This document shows, piece after piece, positions 8,157-16,675 of a stretch of DNA of 64,000 bases. The stretch spans positions 95,167 through 159,166 of the forward strand of contig NZ_JAGGOG010000036.1 of the NCBI RefSeq assembly GCF_018614655.1, read 5' to 3'. Positions within the stretch are counted from its first letter, which is position 1. Each line of letters starts with the position of its first letter. The notes under the pieces were generated by a model. That model saw only the letters and a list, made by a program, of their open reading frames with translations. It was not told the origin of the DNA and searched no databases. A program made the position numbers and the translations under genes. This DNA is from Pseudomonas fluorescens. GTDB taxonomy: Bacteria; Pseudomonadota; Gammaproteobacteria; Pseudomonadales; Pseudomonadaceae.

Positions 8157-10118
8157 ATGCAGGACGAAAACGACAAAAACACTGCGATCATGGTTATGAG
8201 TAAAGCTGATGCTTTCGCACAAGCGGGAAAAACCGCTGTGCTGCAGAACATCCACGGCACCCTGCAATTCCTGCAACGCTTCCCGCCGTTCAATCAGATG
8301 GAAAATGCCCACCTGGCGTTTCTGGTCGAACAGTGCCAATTACGCTTCTACAGCCCCGGCGAGAGCATTCTCAAACCGTCCGGCGGCCCGGTAGAGCACT
8401 TCTATATCGTCAAACAGGGGCGCGTGGTCGGCGAGCGAGCGGACTCGGCCGAAACCACCTTCGAAATCACCACCGGAGAATGTTTCCCCCTGGCCGCACT
8501 GTTAGGGGAGCGGGCAACCCGCACCGAGCATAAAGCCGCCGAAGACACCTTCTGCCTGCAACTGAACAAACCGGCCTTTATCAAACTGTTTGCACTCTCC
8601 AGCCCGTTTCGCGACTTCGCCCTGCGCGGGGTGAGCAGCCTGTTGGATCAGGTCAATCAGCAAGTCCAGCAAAAAGCCGTGGAAACCCTCGGCACGCAAT
8701 ATTCCCTGAACACCCGCCTGGGTGATCTGGCTATGCGGCACCCGGTGACCTGCAGCCCACTGACGCCTCTGCGCGAAGCCGTGACGCTGATGCATGAGCA
8801 ACAAGTCGGCAGCATCGTGGTGGTGGATGAGCACAAGGCACCCCTGGGGATTTTCACCCTGCGGGATCTGCGTCAGGTGGTGGCCGACGGCACCAGCGAT
8901 TTCAATCAGCGTATCGAGCGCCATATGACCCAGGCGCCGTTCTTCCTGACGCCGGATCACAGCGCGTTCGATGCGGCGATTGCCATGACCGAACGGCATA
9001 TCGCCCACGTCTGCCTGGTCAAGGACCAGCGCCTGTGTGGCGTGGTCTCCGAGCGTGACCTGTTTTCCCTGCAACGGGTGGACCTGGTGCACCTGGCCCG
9101 GACCATTCGCAACGCGCTCCGAGTGGAAAACCTGGTGGCGATCCGTGGCGAAATCGGCCAACTGGTGGAGCGCATGCTGGCCCACGGTGCATCGTCGACC
9201 CAGATCACCCACATCATCACCCTGCTCAACGATCACACAGTGTGCCGCGTCATCGAGTTGACCCTGGCGGACAAGGGCGACCCCGGCGTGCCGTTCAGTT
9301 GGCTGTGTTTCGGCAGCGAAGGCCGCCGCGAGCAGACGCTGTACACCGACCAGGACAACGGCATCCTGTTTGAGGCCAAAGATGCTGCCGAAGCCGCCGC
9401 GATTCGCGCTCGTCTGCTGCCTCTGGCGCAGCACATCAACCAGAGCCTGGCGCAGTGCGGCTTTACCCTGTGCAAGGGCAACATCATGGCCGGCAACCCG
9501 GAGCTGTGCCTGTCTCGCGCAGAATGGGCACGGCGGTTTGCCGGGTTTATTCGCGAGGCAACTCCGGAGAACCTGCTGGGCTCAAGTATCTACTTCGATC
9601 TGCGCGTGGTCTGGGGCGATGAGCAAGGGTGTGAGCAGTTGCGCCAAGGAATTCTCGACCAGGTGGCGGATAACCGTGTGTTCCAACGCATGATGGCCGA
9701 GAACGCTTTGCGCCAGCGCCCGCCGGTGGGACGCTTCCGTGATTTCGTACTGACGCGCAAAGGCTCGGAAAAAGCCACCCTCGACCTCAAGGTCCAGGGC
9801 CTCACGCCTTTCGTCGATGGCGCCCGTCTGCTGGCGCTGGCCAACGGCATCAGCGCCAACAACACCCTGGAGCGTTTGCGCCAACTGGTGGCCAAGGAAG
9901 TCATCGAGCGTCTGGACGGCGCGGCCTATGAAGAGGCCTATCACTTTATCCAGCAAACCCGCATGCAGCAGCACCAACTGCAAACCCGCGAGAATCAGCC
10001 CTACTCCAACCGCGTCGACCCCGACAGCCTCAACCACTTGGACCGGCGTATCTTGCGAGAGTCCCTGCGTCAGGCCCAACGCCTGCAAAGCAGCCTGACC
10101 TTTCGGTATCAGCTGTGA
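8157..10118 (+). CDS. cNMP-binding / CBS / DUF294 nucleotidyltransferase-like protein
   Basis: A 653-residue cytoplasmic signalling protein. Domains in order: cyclic-nucleotide-binding fold at about 40-150, paired CBS domains at about 185-305, a DUF294 nucleotidyltransferase-like domain with GSEGRREQTLYTDQDNG at 386-402, and a helical C-terminal DUF294-associated domain at about 500-650. The layout resembles GlnD-type nucleotidyltransferase domains, but the target protein and ligands are unknown. The ATG at 8157 follows AGGAG. The stop overlaps the start of the exonuclease gene, so the two are very probably co-translated. Confidence 0.9.
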   Translation: MQDENDKNTAIMVMSKADAFAQAGKTAVLQNIHGTLQFLQRFPPFNQMENAHLAFLVEQCQLRFYSPGESILKPSGGPVEHFYIVKQGRVVGERADSAETTFEITTGECFPLAALLGERATRTEHKAAEDTFCLQLNKPAFIKLFALSSPFRDFALRGVSSLLDQVNQQVQQKAVETLGTQYSLNTRLGDLAMRHPVTCSPLTPLREAVTLMHEQQVGSIVVVDEHKAPLGIFTLRDLRQVVADGTSDFNQRIERHMTQAPFFLTPDHSAFDAAIAMTERHIAHVCLVKDQRLCGVVSERDLFSLQRVDLVHLARTIRNALRVENLVAIRGEIGQLVERMLAHGASSTQITHIITLLNDHTVCRVIELTLADKGDPGVPFSWLCFGSEGRREQTLYTDQDNGILFEAKDAAEAAAIRARLLPLAQHINQSLAQCGFTLCKGNIMAGNPELCLSRAEWARRFAGFIREATPENLLGSSIYFDLRVVWGDEQGCEQLRQGILDQVADNRVFQRMMAENALRQRPPVGRFRDFVLTRKGSEKATLDLKVQGLTPFVDGARLLALANGISANNTLERLRQLVAKEVIERLDGAAYEEAYHFIQQTRMQQHQLQTRENQPYSNRVDPDSLNHLDRRILRESLRQAQRLQSSLTFRYQL

Positions 10119-10822
10119 GCCTGTTCAGTTGGCTGCGTAAACCCAAGCCTGGCCTGGATTCGGTGCAACAGCGGCGTGTCGAGCAATTGCCCAGGCCACG
10201 AGAGCTGGGCGAATGTTCGTTGCGGGACCAGCGTTGGGTGGTGGTGGACCTGGAAACCAGCGGCCTGAACCTCAACCGTGATCAGGTGCTGTCCATTGGC
10301 GCCGTAGTGATCGAGGACGGTGCCGTCGACTTTTCACAACTCTTCGAGCGCACCCTGCATCGAGCCGAGACCAAGCTCAACCCCAGTGTATTGATCCACG
10401 GCCTGGGCCCCAGCGCCATCGCCGCTGGCTGCGATCCTGCGCAAGCGCTGATGGACTTCATGGAGTTTGTCGGCGACAGCCCGTTGCTGGCGTTTCATGC
10501 GCCGTTCGATCAGCACATGCTGGGGCGGGCGCTCAAGGACAGTCTGGGTTATCGACTTGCCCACCCGTTTCTCGATGTAGCCGACATCGCCCCGCTGCTG
10601 TGCCCCGAGGCCACTATTCGTGAAGCCGGGCTGGATGACTGGATCGAGCATTTCACGCTGCAAGTGGGAGAGCGTCATCACGCCAGCGCCGATGCGCTGG
10701 CGACGGCGGAATTGATGTTGATTTTGTTCAGCCGGGCGCGGCAGCAGCAGATGGACAGTCCGTTGGCGCTGCAGCAACGGTTGAGCCAGTGGAAGCGCCG
10801 CAAGCAGGCACCCTCTTTTTAA
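10115..10822 (+). CDS. DEDDh-family 3'-5' exonuclease (DnaQ/PolC-like)
   Basis: A 235-residue protein with the exonuclease motifs VVDLETSG (Asp45, Glu47), HAPFDQHML (Asp132) and HHASADALATAEL (His189, Asp193), which together make a complete DEDDh active site. Family members remove nucleotides from 3' ends of DNA or RNA; the substrate here is unknown. Translation starts at a GTG at 10115 that overlaps the upstream TGA (GTGA), so it is coupled to the DUF294 protein. This pairing suggests that the exonuclease works with, or is controlled by, the CBS protein; that part is inference. Confidence 0.9.
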   Translation: MSLFSWLRKPKPGLDSVQQRRVEQLPRPRELGECSLRDQRWVVVDLETSGLNLNRDQVLSIGAVVIEDGAVDFSQLFERTLHRAETKLNPSVLIHGLGPSAIAAGCDPAQALMDFMEFVGDSPLLAFHAPFDQHMLGRALKDSLGYRLAHPFLDVADIAPLLCPEATIREAGLDDWIEHFTLQVGERHHASADALATAELMLILFSRARQQQMDSPLALQQRLSQWKRRKQAPSF

Positions 10823-10840
10823 GCGGTTAAACACAACCCT

Positions 10841-10970
10841 GTGGCGAGCGGGCTTGCCCGCGTTGGGCTGCGAAGCAGCCCCAATCGGACCTCTGAGCTC
10901 TTTCAGGTAGACCGAGATGGCAGGTTTTAGGGCTGCTGCGCAGCCCAACGCGGGCAAGCCCGCTCGCCAC
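10841..10970. repeat. REP-like doublet, GTGGCGAGCGGGCTTGCCCGC family
   Basis: A long outer inverted repeat joins GTGGCGAGCGGGCTTGCCCG...GGGCTGCGAAGCAGCCC on the left to its near-complement on the right, with a unique 50-base centre. It lies downstream of the exonuclease gene and probably forms its 3' end. Confidence 0.85.
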
Positions 10971-10981
10971 AACAAGCCCAA

Positions 10982-11050
10982 TCACCACAATAAAACCCGC
11001 TCACCACAATAAAACCCGCTCACCACAATAAGCCCCCTCGCCACAACAAG
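10982..11050. repeat. Short 19-bp tandem repeat next to the REP-like doublet
   Basis: TCACCACAATAAAACCCGC occurs twice exactly (10982-11000, 11001-11019) and a third time imperfectly from 11020. The unit resembles the outer edge of the adjacent repeat, so it looks like local slippage of a repeat end. Confidence 0.75.
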
Positions 11051-11114
11051 GGTGCCCAGTTAGCCGATACCCGACCAACGCTAATTGCCACCACCCCGCA
11101 CCTCTGACACAATC

Positions 11115-11133
11115 GCGAATAATTCTCGTTAGT
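11115..11133 (+). promoter_or_regulatory. Fur-box-like sequence before the sigma factor
   Basis: GCGAATAATTCTCGTTAGT matches 11 of 19 positions of the classical Fur consensus and lies 25 bases before the start of the sigma factor gene. Iron repression through Fur is usual for such sigma genes. The match is moderate. Confidence 0.5.
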
Positions 11134-11157
11134 TTAAACTTCCCGATCGGTGATGCC

Positions 11158-11676
11158 TTGTCGTCAGCCCAAAATCCGCACAGTGAGCTTGTTGGCGCGT
11201 TATACCGCGACCATCGTGGCTGGCTGTTGGCGTGGCTGCGACGCAATGTGGCCTGCCCCAGCCGTGCCGAAGACCTGAGCCAGGACACCTTCATGCGCCT
11301 GCTGGGCCGTGAAGAATTACACGAACCTCGCGAGCCCCGGGCGTTTCTGGTGGCCATCGCCAAAGGCTTGTTGTTCGACTACTTCCGTCGCGCCGCGTTG
11401 GAACAGGCTTACCTCACCGAACTGATGCTGATCCCGGAAAGCGAGCAACCGTCCCCGGAAGAACAACAACTGATCCTCGAAGACCTCAAGGCCATCGACC
11501 GCCTGCTGGGCAAACTCTCCAGCAAGGCTCGCGCCGCCTTCCTCTATAACCGCGTCGATGGCATGGGCCATGCCGAAATCGCCCAACGCCTCGGCGTGTC
11601 TGTGCCTCGGGTACGGCAATACTTGGCCCAGGGGATTCGCCAGTGCTACATCGCGCTGTATGGCGAGCCACTGTGA
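11158..11676 (+). CDS. fiuI: ECF sigma factor, FecI type
   Basis: This 172-residue sigma-70-family factor has region 2 at about 10-75 (GWLLAWLRRN, AEDLSQDTFMRLL) and region 4 at about 110-165 (GMGHAEIAQRLGVSVPRVRQYLA). FecI-type factors transcribe the neighbouring TonB receptor gene once the FecR protein signals siderophore binding. The start is a TTG at 11158; the nearby ATG at 11153 is out of frame. The last bases overlap the fecR-like gene (GTGA). The symbol rests on order (sigma, FecR, receptor, nearby GST and cre genes) as I recall it for the ferrichrome fiu locus of P. aeruginosa. Confidence 0.85.
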   Translation: MSSAQNPHSELVGALYRDHRGWLLAWLRRNVACPSRAEDLSQDTFMRLLGREELHEPREPRAFLVAIAKGLLFDYFRRAALEQAYLTELMLIPESEQPSPEEQQLILEDLKAIDRLLGKLSSKARAAFLYNRVDGMGHAEIAQRLGVSVPRVRQYLAQGIRQCYIALYGEPL

Positions 11677-12653
11677 GTCAGGTCAGTTCCAAACCGGTGT
11701 CGGCGCGCGTTCTAGATGCAGCGATTGCCTGGCAACTGTCCCTGGATTCGGGTGACGGCAACGCCGTGGAGCGCGAAGAGTTCGATAAATGGCTGGGCAG
11801 CGACGAAGAACACGCCCGCGCCTGGCGCCAACTGGGCATGCTCGACCAGCGTTTCAGTGTGGCCTCCGGTCCGGCGCGTGCTGCCTTGTTGCAGTCACGC
11901 GAAGGCATTCGCCGGCGCGTGCGCAAACTCGGCAGCGGCCTGGCCAGTGTGGTGCTGGTGGCCGGTCTGGCGTTGTTCGCCGGCCAACGTTACGTACCGA
12001 TCAACTATTGGCTGGCCGACCAACGCACCGCCACCGGCGAACAACGCACGCTGAAACTGGCGGATGGCACGGTGATCAACCTCAATACCCACAGCGCCAT
12101 CGACGTACGTTTTGACGAAAAGCGCCGGCTGATCGTGTTGCAGGAAGGCGAAATCCTCGTCGAGACCGGCCACAACGACGCCCGCCCGTTTATCGTCGAA
12201 ACCCGCGAAGGCAGCCTGCGAGCGCTGGGCACGCGGTTTATCGTCAAGCGCGAGGACGACGGCACGCGGCTCAGCGTGTTGCAATCGGCCGTCGCCGCCC
12301 AGCCGCAAGCGTTGCACCAGGAGCACATCTACAAGGAAGGCCAGCAAGTGCTGATGCGCAGCGACGGCCTCGGCCCGATGCTGGCCGTCACCCCCGGCAG
12401 CGATGCCTGGACCCGCGGCATGCTGGTGGTAGATAACGCCCGCCTAGGGGACGTGATCGAGGAACTGGGGCGCTATCGCACCGGGCATCTGGGCGTAGAC
12501 AAGCAGGTAGCAGACTTGAGGATTACCGGCAGCTTCCCGTTGCACGACACCGATCTGGCGTTGAGTGCACTGTTACCGACCCTGCCGGTGCAGATCGAGC
12601 AGCACACACCGTGGTGGGTGACCGTCACCGCAAGAACCCCCACACAACCGTAA
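11673..12653 (+). CDS. fiuR: FecR-type anti-sigma / signal transducer
   Basis: This 326-residue inner-membrane protein has a cytoplasmic DUF4880 segment (about 14-50, ending HARAW), one membrane helix (about 88-106), a periplasmic FecR domain (about 115-210, GEQRTLKLADGTVINLNTHS) and a C-terminal domain that contacts the receptor's signalling domain. It holds the cognate sigma factor and passes on the receptor signal. I chose the GTG at 11673, which overlaps the sigma stop, rather than an upstream in-frame ATG that would lie deep inside the sigma gene. The family call is firm; the symbol rests on gene order. Confidence 0.87.
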   Translation: MSQVSSKPVSARVLDAAIAWQLSLDSGDGNAVEREEFDKWLGSDEEHARAWRQLGMLDQRFSVASGPARAALLQSREGIRRRVRKLGSGLASVVLVAGLALFAGQRYVPINYWLADQRTATGEQRTLKLADGTVINLNTHSAIDVRFDEKRRLIVLQEGEILVETGHNDARPFIVETREGSLRALGTRFIVKREDDGTRLSVLQSAVAAQPQALHQEHIYKEGQQVLMRSDGLGPMLAVTPGSDAWTRGMLVVDNARLGDVIEELGRYRTGHLGVDKQVADLRITGSFPLHDTDLALSALLPTLPVQIEQHTPWWVTVTARTPTQP

Positions 12654-12683
12654 ATACCGTCTTGAGTGGGTTAGGGTTGCCCT

Positions 12684-12769
12684 GCGTAGCAGCTCGTAGG
12701 ACACGGCTCGGTTCAAGATCAATAGCGCGCCTGGCGCAGCCTCGCTGGCGCTCGACAGCTGCTACGCAA
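12684..12769. repeat. REP-like inverted repeat, GTAGCAGCTGTCGAGC family
   Basis: A left GCGTAGCAGCTCGTAGG arm and a right CGCTCGACAGCTGCTACGC arm enclose a GC-rich centre. The left arm is degenerate. A better copy lies at 50906. It separates the fecR-like gene from the receptor promoter. Confidence 0.7.
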
Positions 12770-12782
12770 CGTATGTTTTTCC

Positions 12783-12802
12783 GATGAGAAATTATTTTCA
12801 TC
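12783..12802. promoter_or_regulatory. AT-rich palindrome before the TonB receptor
   Basis: GATGAGAAATTATTTTCATC is an imperfect palindrome with arms GATGA and TCATC, 72 bases before the receptor start. The word ATTCTCGTT found in the sigma-gene Fur-like box recurs 20 bases downstream. It is a candidate Fur or sigma-dependent control region; the regulator is not proven. Confidence 0.4.
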
Positions 12803-12873
12803 TGGCCCTATCACTTTTTGATTCTCGTTCGGCACATAGGCAATTGCGAATTACTTCCATTCAGGAGCCGCCC

Positions 12874-15300
12874 ATGTCCCGCTCGCTAGACACCCTGTTG
12901 CGCCCCAGCCTGTTGGCCGTGGCGATTGCCCTCAGCGCCCCGCTGGCCAGCACCCAGTTGATCGCCGCCGAACAGGCGTCCAGCGTACGCGCCTACAACC
13001 TGCCGTCGGCACCGTTGGCCAGCACGCTGAACCAGATTGCGAGCCAGGCGGGCCTCGCGCTGACCCTTAATCCGACGCTTGCCTCAGGGAAAACCTCGGC
13101 ACCGGTCCAGGGCCAGTTCGATGCACCGGGTGCGCTGCGTGAAGCCTTGAATGGCACCGGGTTGCAACTGGAACAGAGCAGTGCGGGGACGTTCAGCCTG
13201 GTGGCGATTCCGGAAGGTGTGGTTTCGTTGCCGGAGACCAACATTACGGGCCAGGGAGATCTTGAAAGTGCATGGGGACCCGTCGAAGGGTATCTGGCGA
13301 CGCGCACCGCTGCCGGCACCAAGACCGATACCGCACTGGTTGAAGCCCCGCGTTCGATTTCCGTCGCCACCCGCGAGCAGATGCAGGACCGTAACGTCCA
13401 GAACCTCGATGACGCCGTCAAGTACATGCCCGGCATCGTTTCCGCCAGCTACGGCAGTGATACTCGCTACGACTGGATGCGTGTGCGCGGGTTCGAACCG
13501 ACGCAGTTCCTCGACGGCCTTCCGCTGCCTAGAGGTGTGTACGCCAACCCGAAAGCAGAAACCTGGAACCTTGATCGTATCGCGCTGCTACGTGGTCCAG
13601 CCTCATCGGTGTACGGCCAGACCCCACCGGGTGGTTTGCTGGACATGGTCAGCCGGCGTCCCAGCGCGGAGTCGAGCAGTGCCATTCAGGTGCAGTACGG
13701 CAGTGACAACTATCGCCAGATCAACTTCGCCAGCACCGGCAAGATCGATGATGAAGGTCAGTTTCTCTATGGCATCAGCGGCGTCGTACGCGATGCCGGC
13801 ACCCAGGTCGATCATATCGACAACAAGCGCTACAACATTGCCCCCAGTTTGACCTGGAATATTGATACCGATACCAAGCTGACCTTGCTTTCGCAGTTCA
13901 CTCGCGACGATACCGGTGCCACCAGTCAGTTCCTGCCGATACAAGGCACCAAGATCAAATCGCCCCTCGGCGATATCTCCCATCACAAGAACCTGGGCGA
14001 CCCGGACTACGAATACTACGACCGCACTTACTACGCACTGGGCTACGCCTTCGAGCATCGCTTCAACGATGTCTGGCAGTTCAAGCAGAATTTGCGCTAC
14101 ACCAAATCGGAGTTGTCCTTCCAGCAACTAACCGTGGGCTCCTATCCTTACACTTTGGTTGACGACCAAGGCAATGTTGGCCGTACGTCTACCAATGTTG
14201 ACGAGGACATTGGCCAACTGGCGCTGGACAACAATTTCCAGGCTGACTTCGCCACCGGCGCCGTCACGCATACCTTGCTGATCGGCCTGGATCATCAACG
14301 CACCGACACCACTTACACTTCTATTTTCGGCGACGGGCTGAAAACCAACGTCAACAACCCGATCTACGGTCAGCCGATCGTCCGTCCGGCAAGGTCCACG
14401 GCCTACTATGATTACAACCAGAAAACCATCCAGACCGGGCTCTACATCCAAGACCAGATGGCTCTGGATAAATGGCGCCTGACCCTGGGTGGCCGCGAGG
14501 ATTGGGTGCATCAGGGCACCACTTACTTCAACAAGAACGACATCACCAACACCGACCGTAGCAAGAACTTCAGCGGCAACGCGGCCCTCAGCTATGTGTT
14601 CGACTCCGGTTTTGTGCCGTACCTGTCCTATGCCGAATCATTCCAGCCCGCAAGCAACGCCAATGCATCACCTACAGAGTCGTTGAAACCGACTGAGGGT
14701 AAACAATGGGAACTGGGGATCAAGTACCAGCCTCCTGGCTCGAATACTCTCCTGAGTGCGGCGATCTATGACCTGACCCAGAAAAATGTTTCCGTCACGA
14801 CCACAGTGGCAAACATTCCGATCACCAGCCAGACCGGCGAAGTGAAGGTCAAAGGCCTGGAATTGGAAGCCATATCCGACGTAACCGAAAACCTGAAGAT
14901 TATCGCCGCCTATACCCTGGCCAAATCCGAAGTGCAAAAAGGCGACTACAAAGGTAACCGTCTGCAACTGATGCCCAATCAACAAGCCTCTCTGTGGACC
15001 GATTACACCTGGCACAGCGGAGTACTCGACGGCTTCGGCATCGGAGCCGGCGCCCGTTACACCGGCAATACCTATGGTGATCAGGGCAACACCTGGCTGG
15101 GCAAAGCCAACGCGGTCACCGTGTTCGATGCCTCGGTGCACTACGACCTCGGACGCCTGGATAACAGCCTCAAAGGTGCCTCGGTGAAGCTGAACGCCAC
15201 CAATCTGTTTGACAAGGACTACATTTCCACCTGTGACGGTTTCTACTGCTACTACGGCGATCAACGCAGCGTGGTCGCCAGTGCCACCTATCAGTGGTAA
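12874..15300 (+). CDS. fiuA: TonB-dependent siderophore receptor with signalling domain (FiuA-like)
   Basis: An 808-residue outer-membrane receptor. It has a signal peptide (about 1-32, cleavage near IAA-EQ), a secretin/TonB N-terminal signalling domain (about 45-95, YNLPSAPLASTLNQIASQAG), a plug (about 150-270, with VRGFEPTQFLDGL and LLRGPASSVYGQ) and a 22-strand barrel ending in YQW. The signalling domain fits the upstream sigma/FecR pair. The closing stretch CDGFYCYYGDQRSVVASA is like that of hydroxamate (ferrichrome/ferrioxamine) receptors. The ATG at 12874 has CAGGAG before it; an in-frame ATG at 12784 overlaps the promoter palindrome. Substrate identity is inferred from gene order and family likeness. 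Confidence 0.9.
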   Translation: MSRSLDTLLRPSLLAVAIALSAPLASTQLIAAEQASSVRAYNLPSAPLASTLNQIASQAGLALTLNPTLASGKTSAPVQGQFDAPGALREALNGTGLQLEQSSAGTFSLVAIPEGVVSLPETNITGQGDLESAWGPVEGYLATRTAAGTKTDTALVEAPRSISVATREQMQDRNVQNLDDAVKYMPGIVSASYGSDTRYDWMRVRGFEPTQFLDGLPLPRGVYANPKAETWNLDRIALLRGPASSVYGQTPPGGLLDMVSRRPSAESSSAIQVQYGSDNYRQINFASTGKIDDEGQFLYGISGVVRDAGTQVDHIDNKRYNIAPSLTWNIDTDTKLTLLSQFTRDDTGATSQFLPIQGTKIKSPLGDISHHKNLGDPDYEYYDRTYYALGYAFEHRFNDVWQFKQNLRYTKSELSFQQLTVGSYPYTLVDDQGNVGRTSTNVDEDIGQLALDNNFQADFATGAVTHTLLIGLDHQRTDTTYTSIFGDGLKTNVNNPIYGQPIVRPARSTAYYDYNQKTIQTGLYIQDQMALDKWRLTLGGREDWVHQGTTYFNKNDITNTDRSKNFSGNAALSYVFDSGFVPYLSYAESFQPASNANASPTESLKPTEGKQWELGIKYQPPGSNTLLSAAIYDLTQKNVSVTTTVANIPITSQTGEVKVKGLELEAISDVTENLKIIAAYTLAKSEVQKGDYKGNRLQLMPNQQASLWTDYTWHSGVLDGFGIGAGARYTGNTYGDQGNTWLGKANAVTVFDASVHYDLGRLDNSLKGASVKLNATNLFDKDYISTCDGFYCYYGDQRSVVASATYQW

Positions 15301-15320
15301 TCGGCTGATTTAACAACCAG

Positions 15321-15342
15321 GCCGTCCCAAGGGGGCGGCTTT
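15321..15342 (+). terminator. Short GC hairpin after the receptor gene
   Basis: GCCGTCCC and GGGGCGGC pair around AAG and are followed by TTTGGTTT. It may end most receptor transcripts while allowing some reading into the PepSY gene, which starts 22 bases later. Confidence 0.65.
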
Positions 15343-15363
15343 GGTTTGTCTGAAGGCAATGAA

Positions 15364-16467
15364 ATGAAAAGCAAAACCATCCGCCGCTGGTCCTTCATCC
15401 ACACCTGGACCAGCCTCGTGTGCACTGTGTTCCTGCTGATGCTTGCGCTGACCGGCTTGCCGCTGATCTTTCATCACGAGATCGATCACCTGCTGGGCAA
15501 CGAACCCGAACTCAAGGAAATGCCGGCCGACACGCCGCAGCTCAACCTCGAACAGCTCGTGGCTAAAGCCCAAGCCCATCGCCCGGGCGAAGCCATGCAG
15601 TACCTGGCCTGGGACGAGGACGACAAGAACGGTGTGATCGCGATCATGGCCGCCACGGCCGGGACCGAGCCCAATTCGTCCCATACGTTCATGCTCGATG
15701 CACGCACCGGCGAAGCGGTGGAAACGCCGTCGGCCAACGGCGGGCTGACGATGTTCCTGCTGCGCCTGCATGTGGATATGTTCGCGGGTCTGCCGGGCAA
15801 GTTACTGTTGGCCTTCATGGGCATTCTGTTTGTGCTGGCGATTGTTTCCGGCGCGGTGTTGTACCTGCCGTTCATGCGCCGCTTGAAGTTCGCCACGGTG
15901 CGCCAGGACAAATCCACCCGCCTGCGCTGGCTCGACCTGCATAACCTGATCGGCGTGGTCACCCTGACCTGGGCCTTGGTGGTGGGTGTGACCGGCGTGA
16001 TCAGCGCCAGCGCCGACCTGATCATCGCCGCGTGGCGTACGGACAGCCTGAGCGCGATGATCGAACCGTACAAAAACGCCCCACCGCTGACGCTGCGCGC
16101 ACCGGCCACCGACCTGCTGAAGATCGCCGAGAAGGCCGCCCCCGGCATGGCGCCTGACTTTATCGCCTTCCCCGGCACGCGCTTTTCCAGCGAGCACCAT
16201 TACGCAGTGTTCATGAAGGGCAGCACCCACCTGACCTCGCACCTGCTGACTCCGGTATTGATCGACGCCAGCAGCCTGTCCGTCACCGCCATCGCCGAAC
16301 GGCCGTGGTACATGGACGCCATGGGCATGTCCCAACCACTGCACTTTGGTGACTACGGCGGCATGCCGATGAAGATCCTCTGGGCGGTGCTGGATGTGCT
16401 GACCATCATCGTGTTGGGCAGTGGCGTGTATCTGTGGCTGGTGCGGCGCAAGGCGGCTAAATCATGA
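15364..16467 (+). CDS. PepSY-associated TM-helix protein (PiuB-like)
   Basis: This 367-residue inner-membrane protein has an N-terminal helix (WSFIHTWTSLVCTVFLLMLAL), two central helices (about 150-175 and 200-222) and a C-terminal helix, with PepSY-type periplasmic regions between them. Conserved His residues in the helices fit the idea that this family handles haem or reduces ferric siderophores at the inner membrane. It follows the siderophore receptor in the same direction. The ATG at 15364 has GAAGG upstream. It overlaps the next small gene by ATGA. Confidence 0.88.
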   Translation: MKSKTIRRWSFIHTWTSLVCTVFLLMLALTGLPLIFHHEIDHLLGNEPELKEMPADTPQLNLEQLVAKAQAHRPGEAMQYLAWDEDDKNGVIAIMAATAGTEPNSSHTFMLDARTGEAVETPSANGGLTMFLLRLHVDMFAGLPGKLLLAFMGILFVLAIVSGAVLYLPFMRRLKFATVRQDKSTRLRWLDLHNLIGVVTLTWALVVGVTGVISASADLIIAAWRTDSLSAMIEPYKNAPPLTLRAPATDLLKIAEKAAPGMAPDFIAFPGTRFSSEHHYAVFMKGSTHLTSHLLTPVLIDASSLSVTAIAERPWYMDAMGMSQPLHFGDYGGMPMKILWAVLDVLTIIVLGSGVYLWLVRRKAAKS

Positions 16468-16640
16468 AGCCTCGGCAGTCGAACTTCTGGAAGGTATTCC
16501 TTATTCCCCTGGGGATTGGCCTGCTCAGCGCGGCGGGTTTATTTGCCGCATTGTTGGGAGATGGGCTTTGGGATTCGTTGAGCTGGGTCGGGCTGGGCAT
16601 ACCGGCGGTGATTGGCAGTTGGGCGTTGCTCAAGCGTTGA
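16464..16640 (+). CDS. Small membrane protein, 58 residues
   Basis: The ATG at 16464 overlaps the stop of the PepSY gene (ATGA), and the frame runs to the TGA at 16638-16640. The product starts MKPRQSNFWKVFLIPLGIGL and has two hydrophobic helices separated by GDGLWDSLS, ending in LLKR. Translational coupling, two clear membrane segments and a positively charged N-terminus argue that it is real. It may be an accessory subunit of the PepSY protein. I do not recognise a named family. Confidence 0.75.
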   Translation: MKPRQSNFWKVFLIPLGIGLLSAAGLFAALLGDGLWDSLSWVGLGIPAVIGSWALLKR

Positions 16641-16675
16641 GCTAGGCTAGGGCTGCCCTTTTCCGAGGAATTTCC

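Noticed and set aside
11153..11155. ATG as start of the sigma factor
   Set aside because: It is out of frame with the sigma-coding sequence; the in-frame start is the TTG at 11158.
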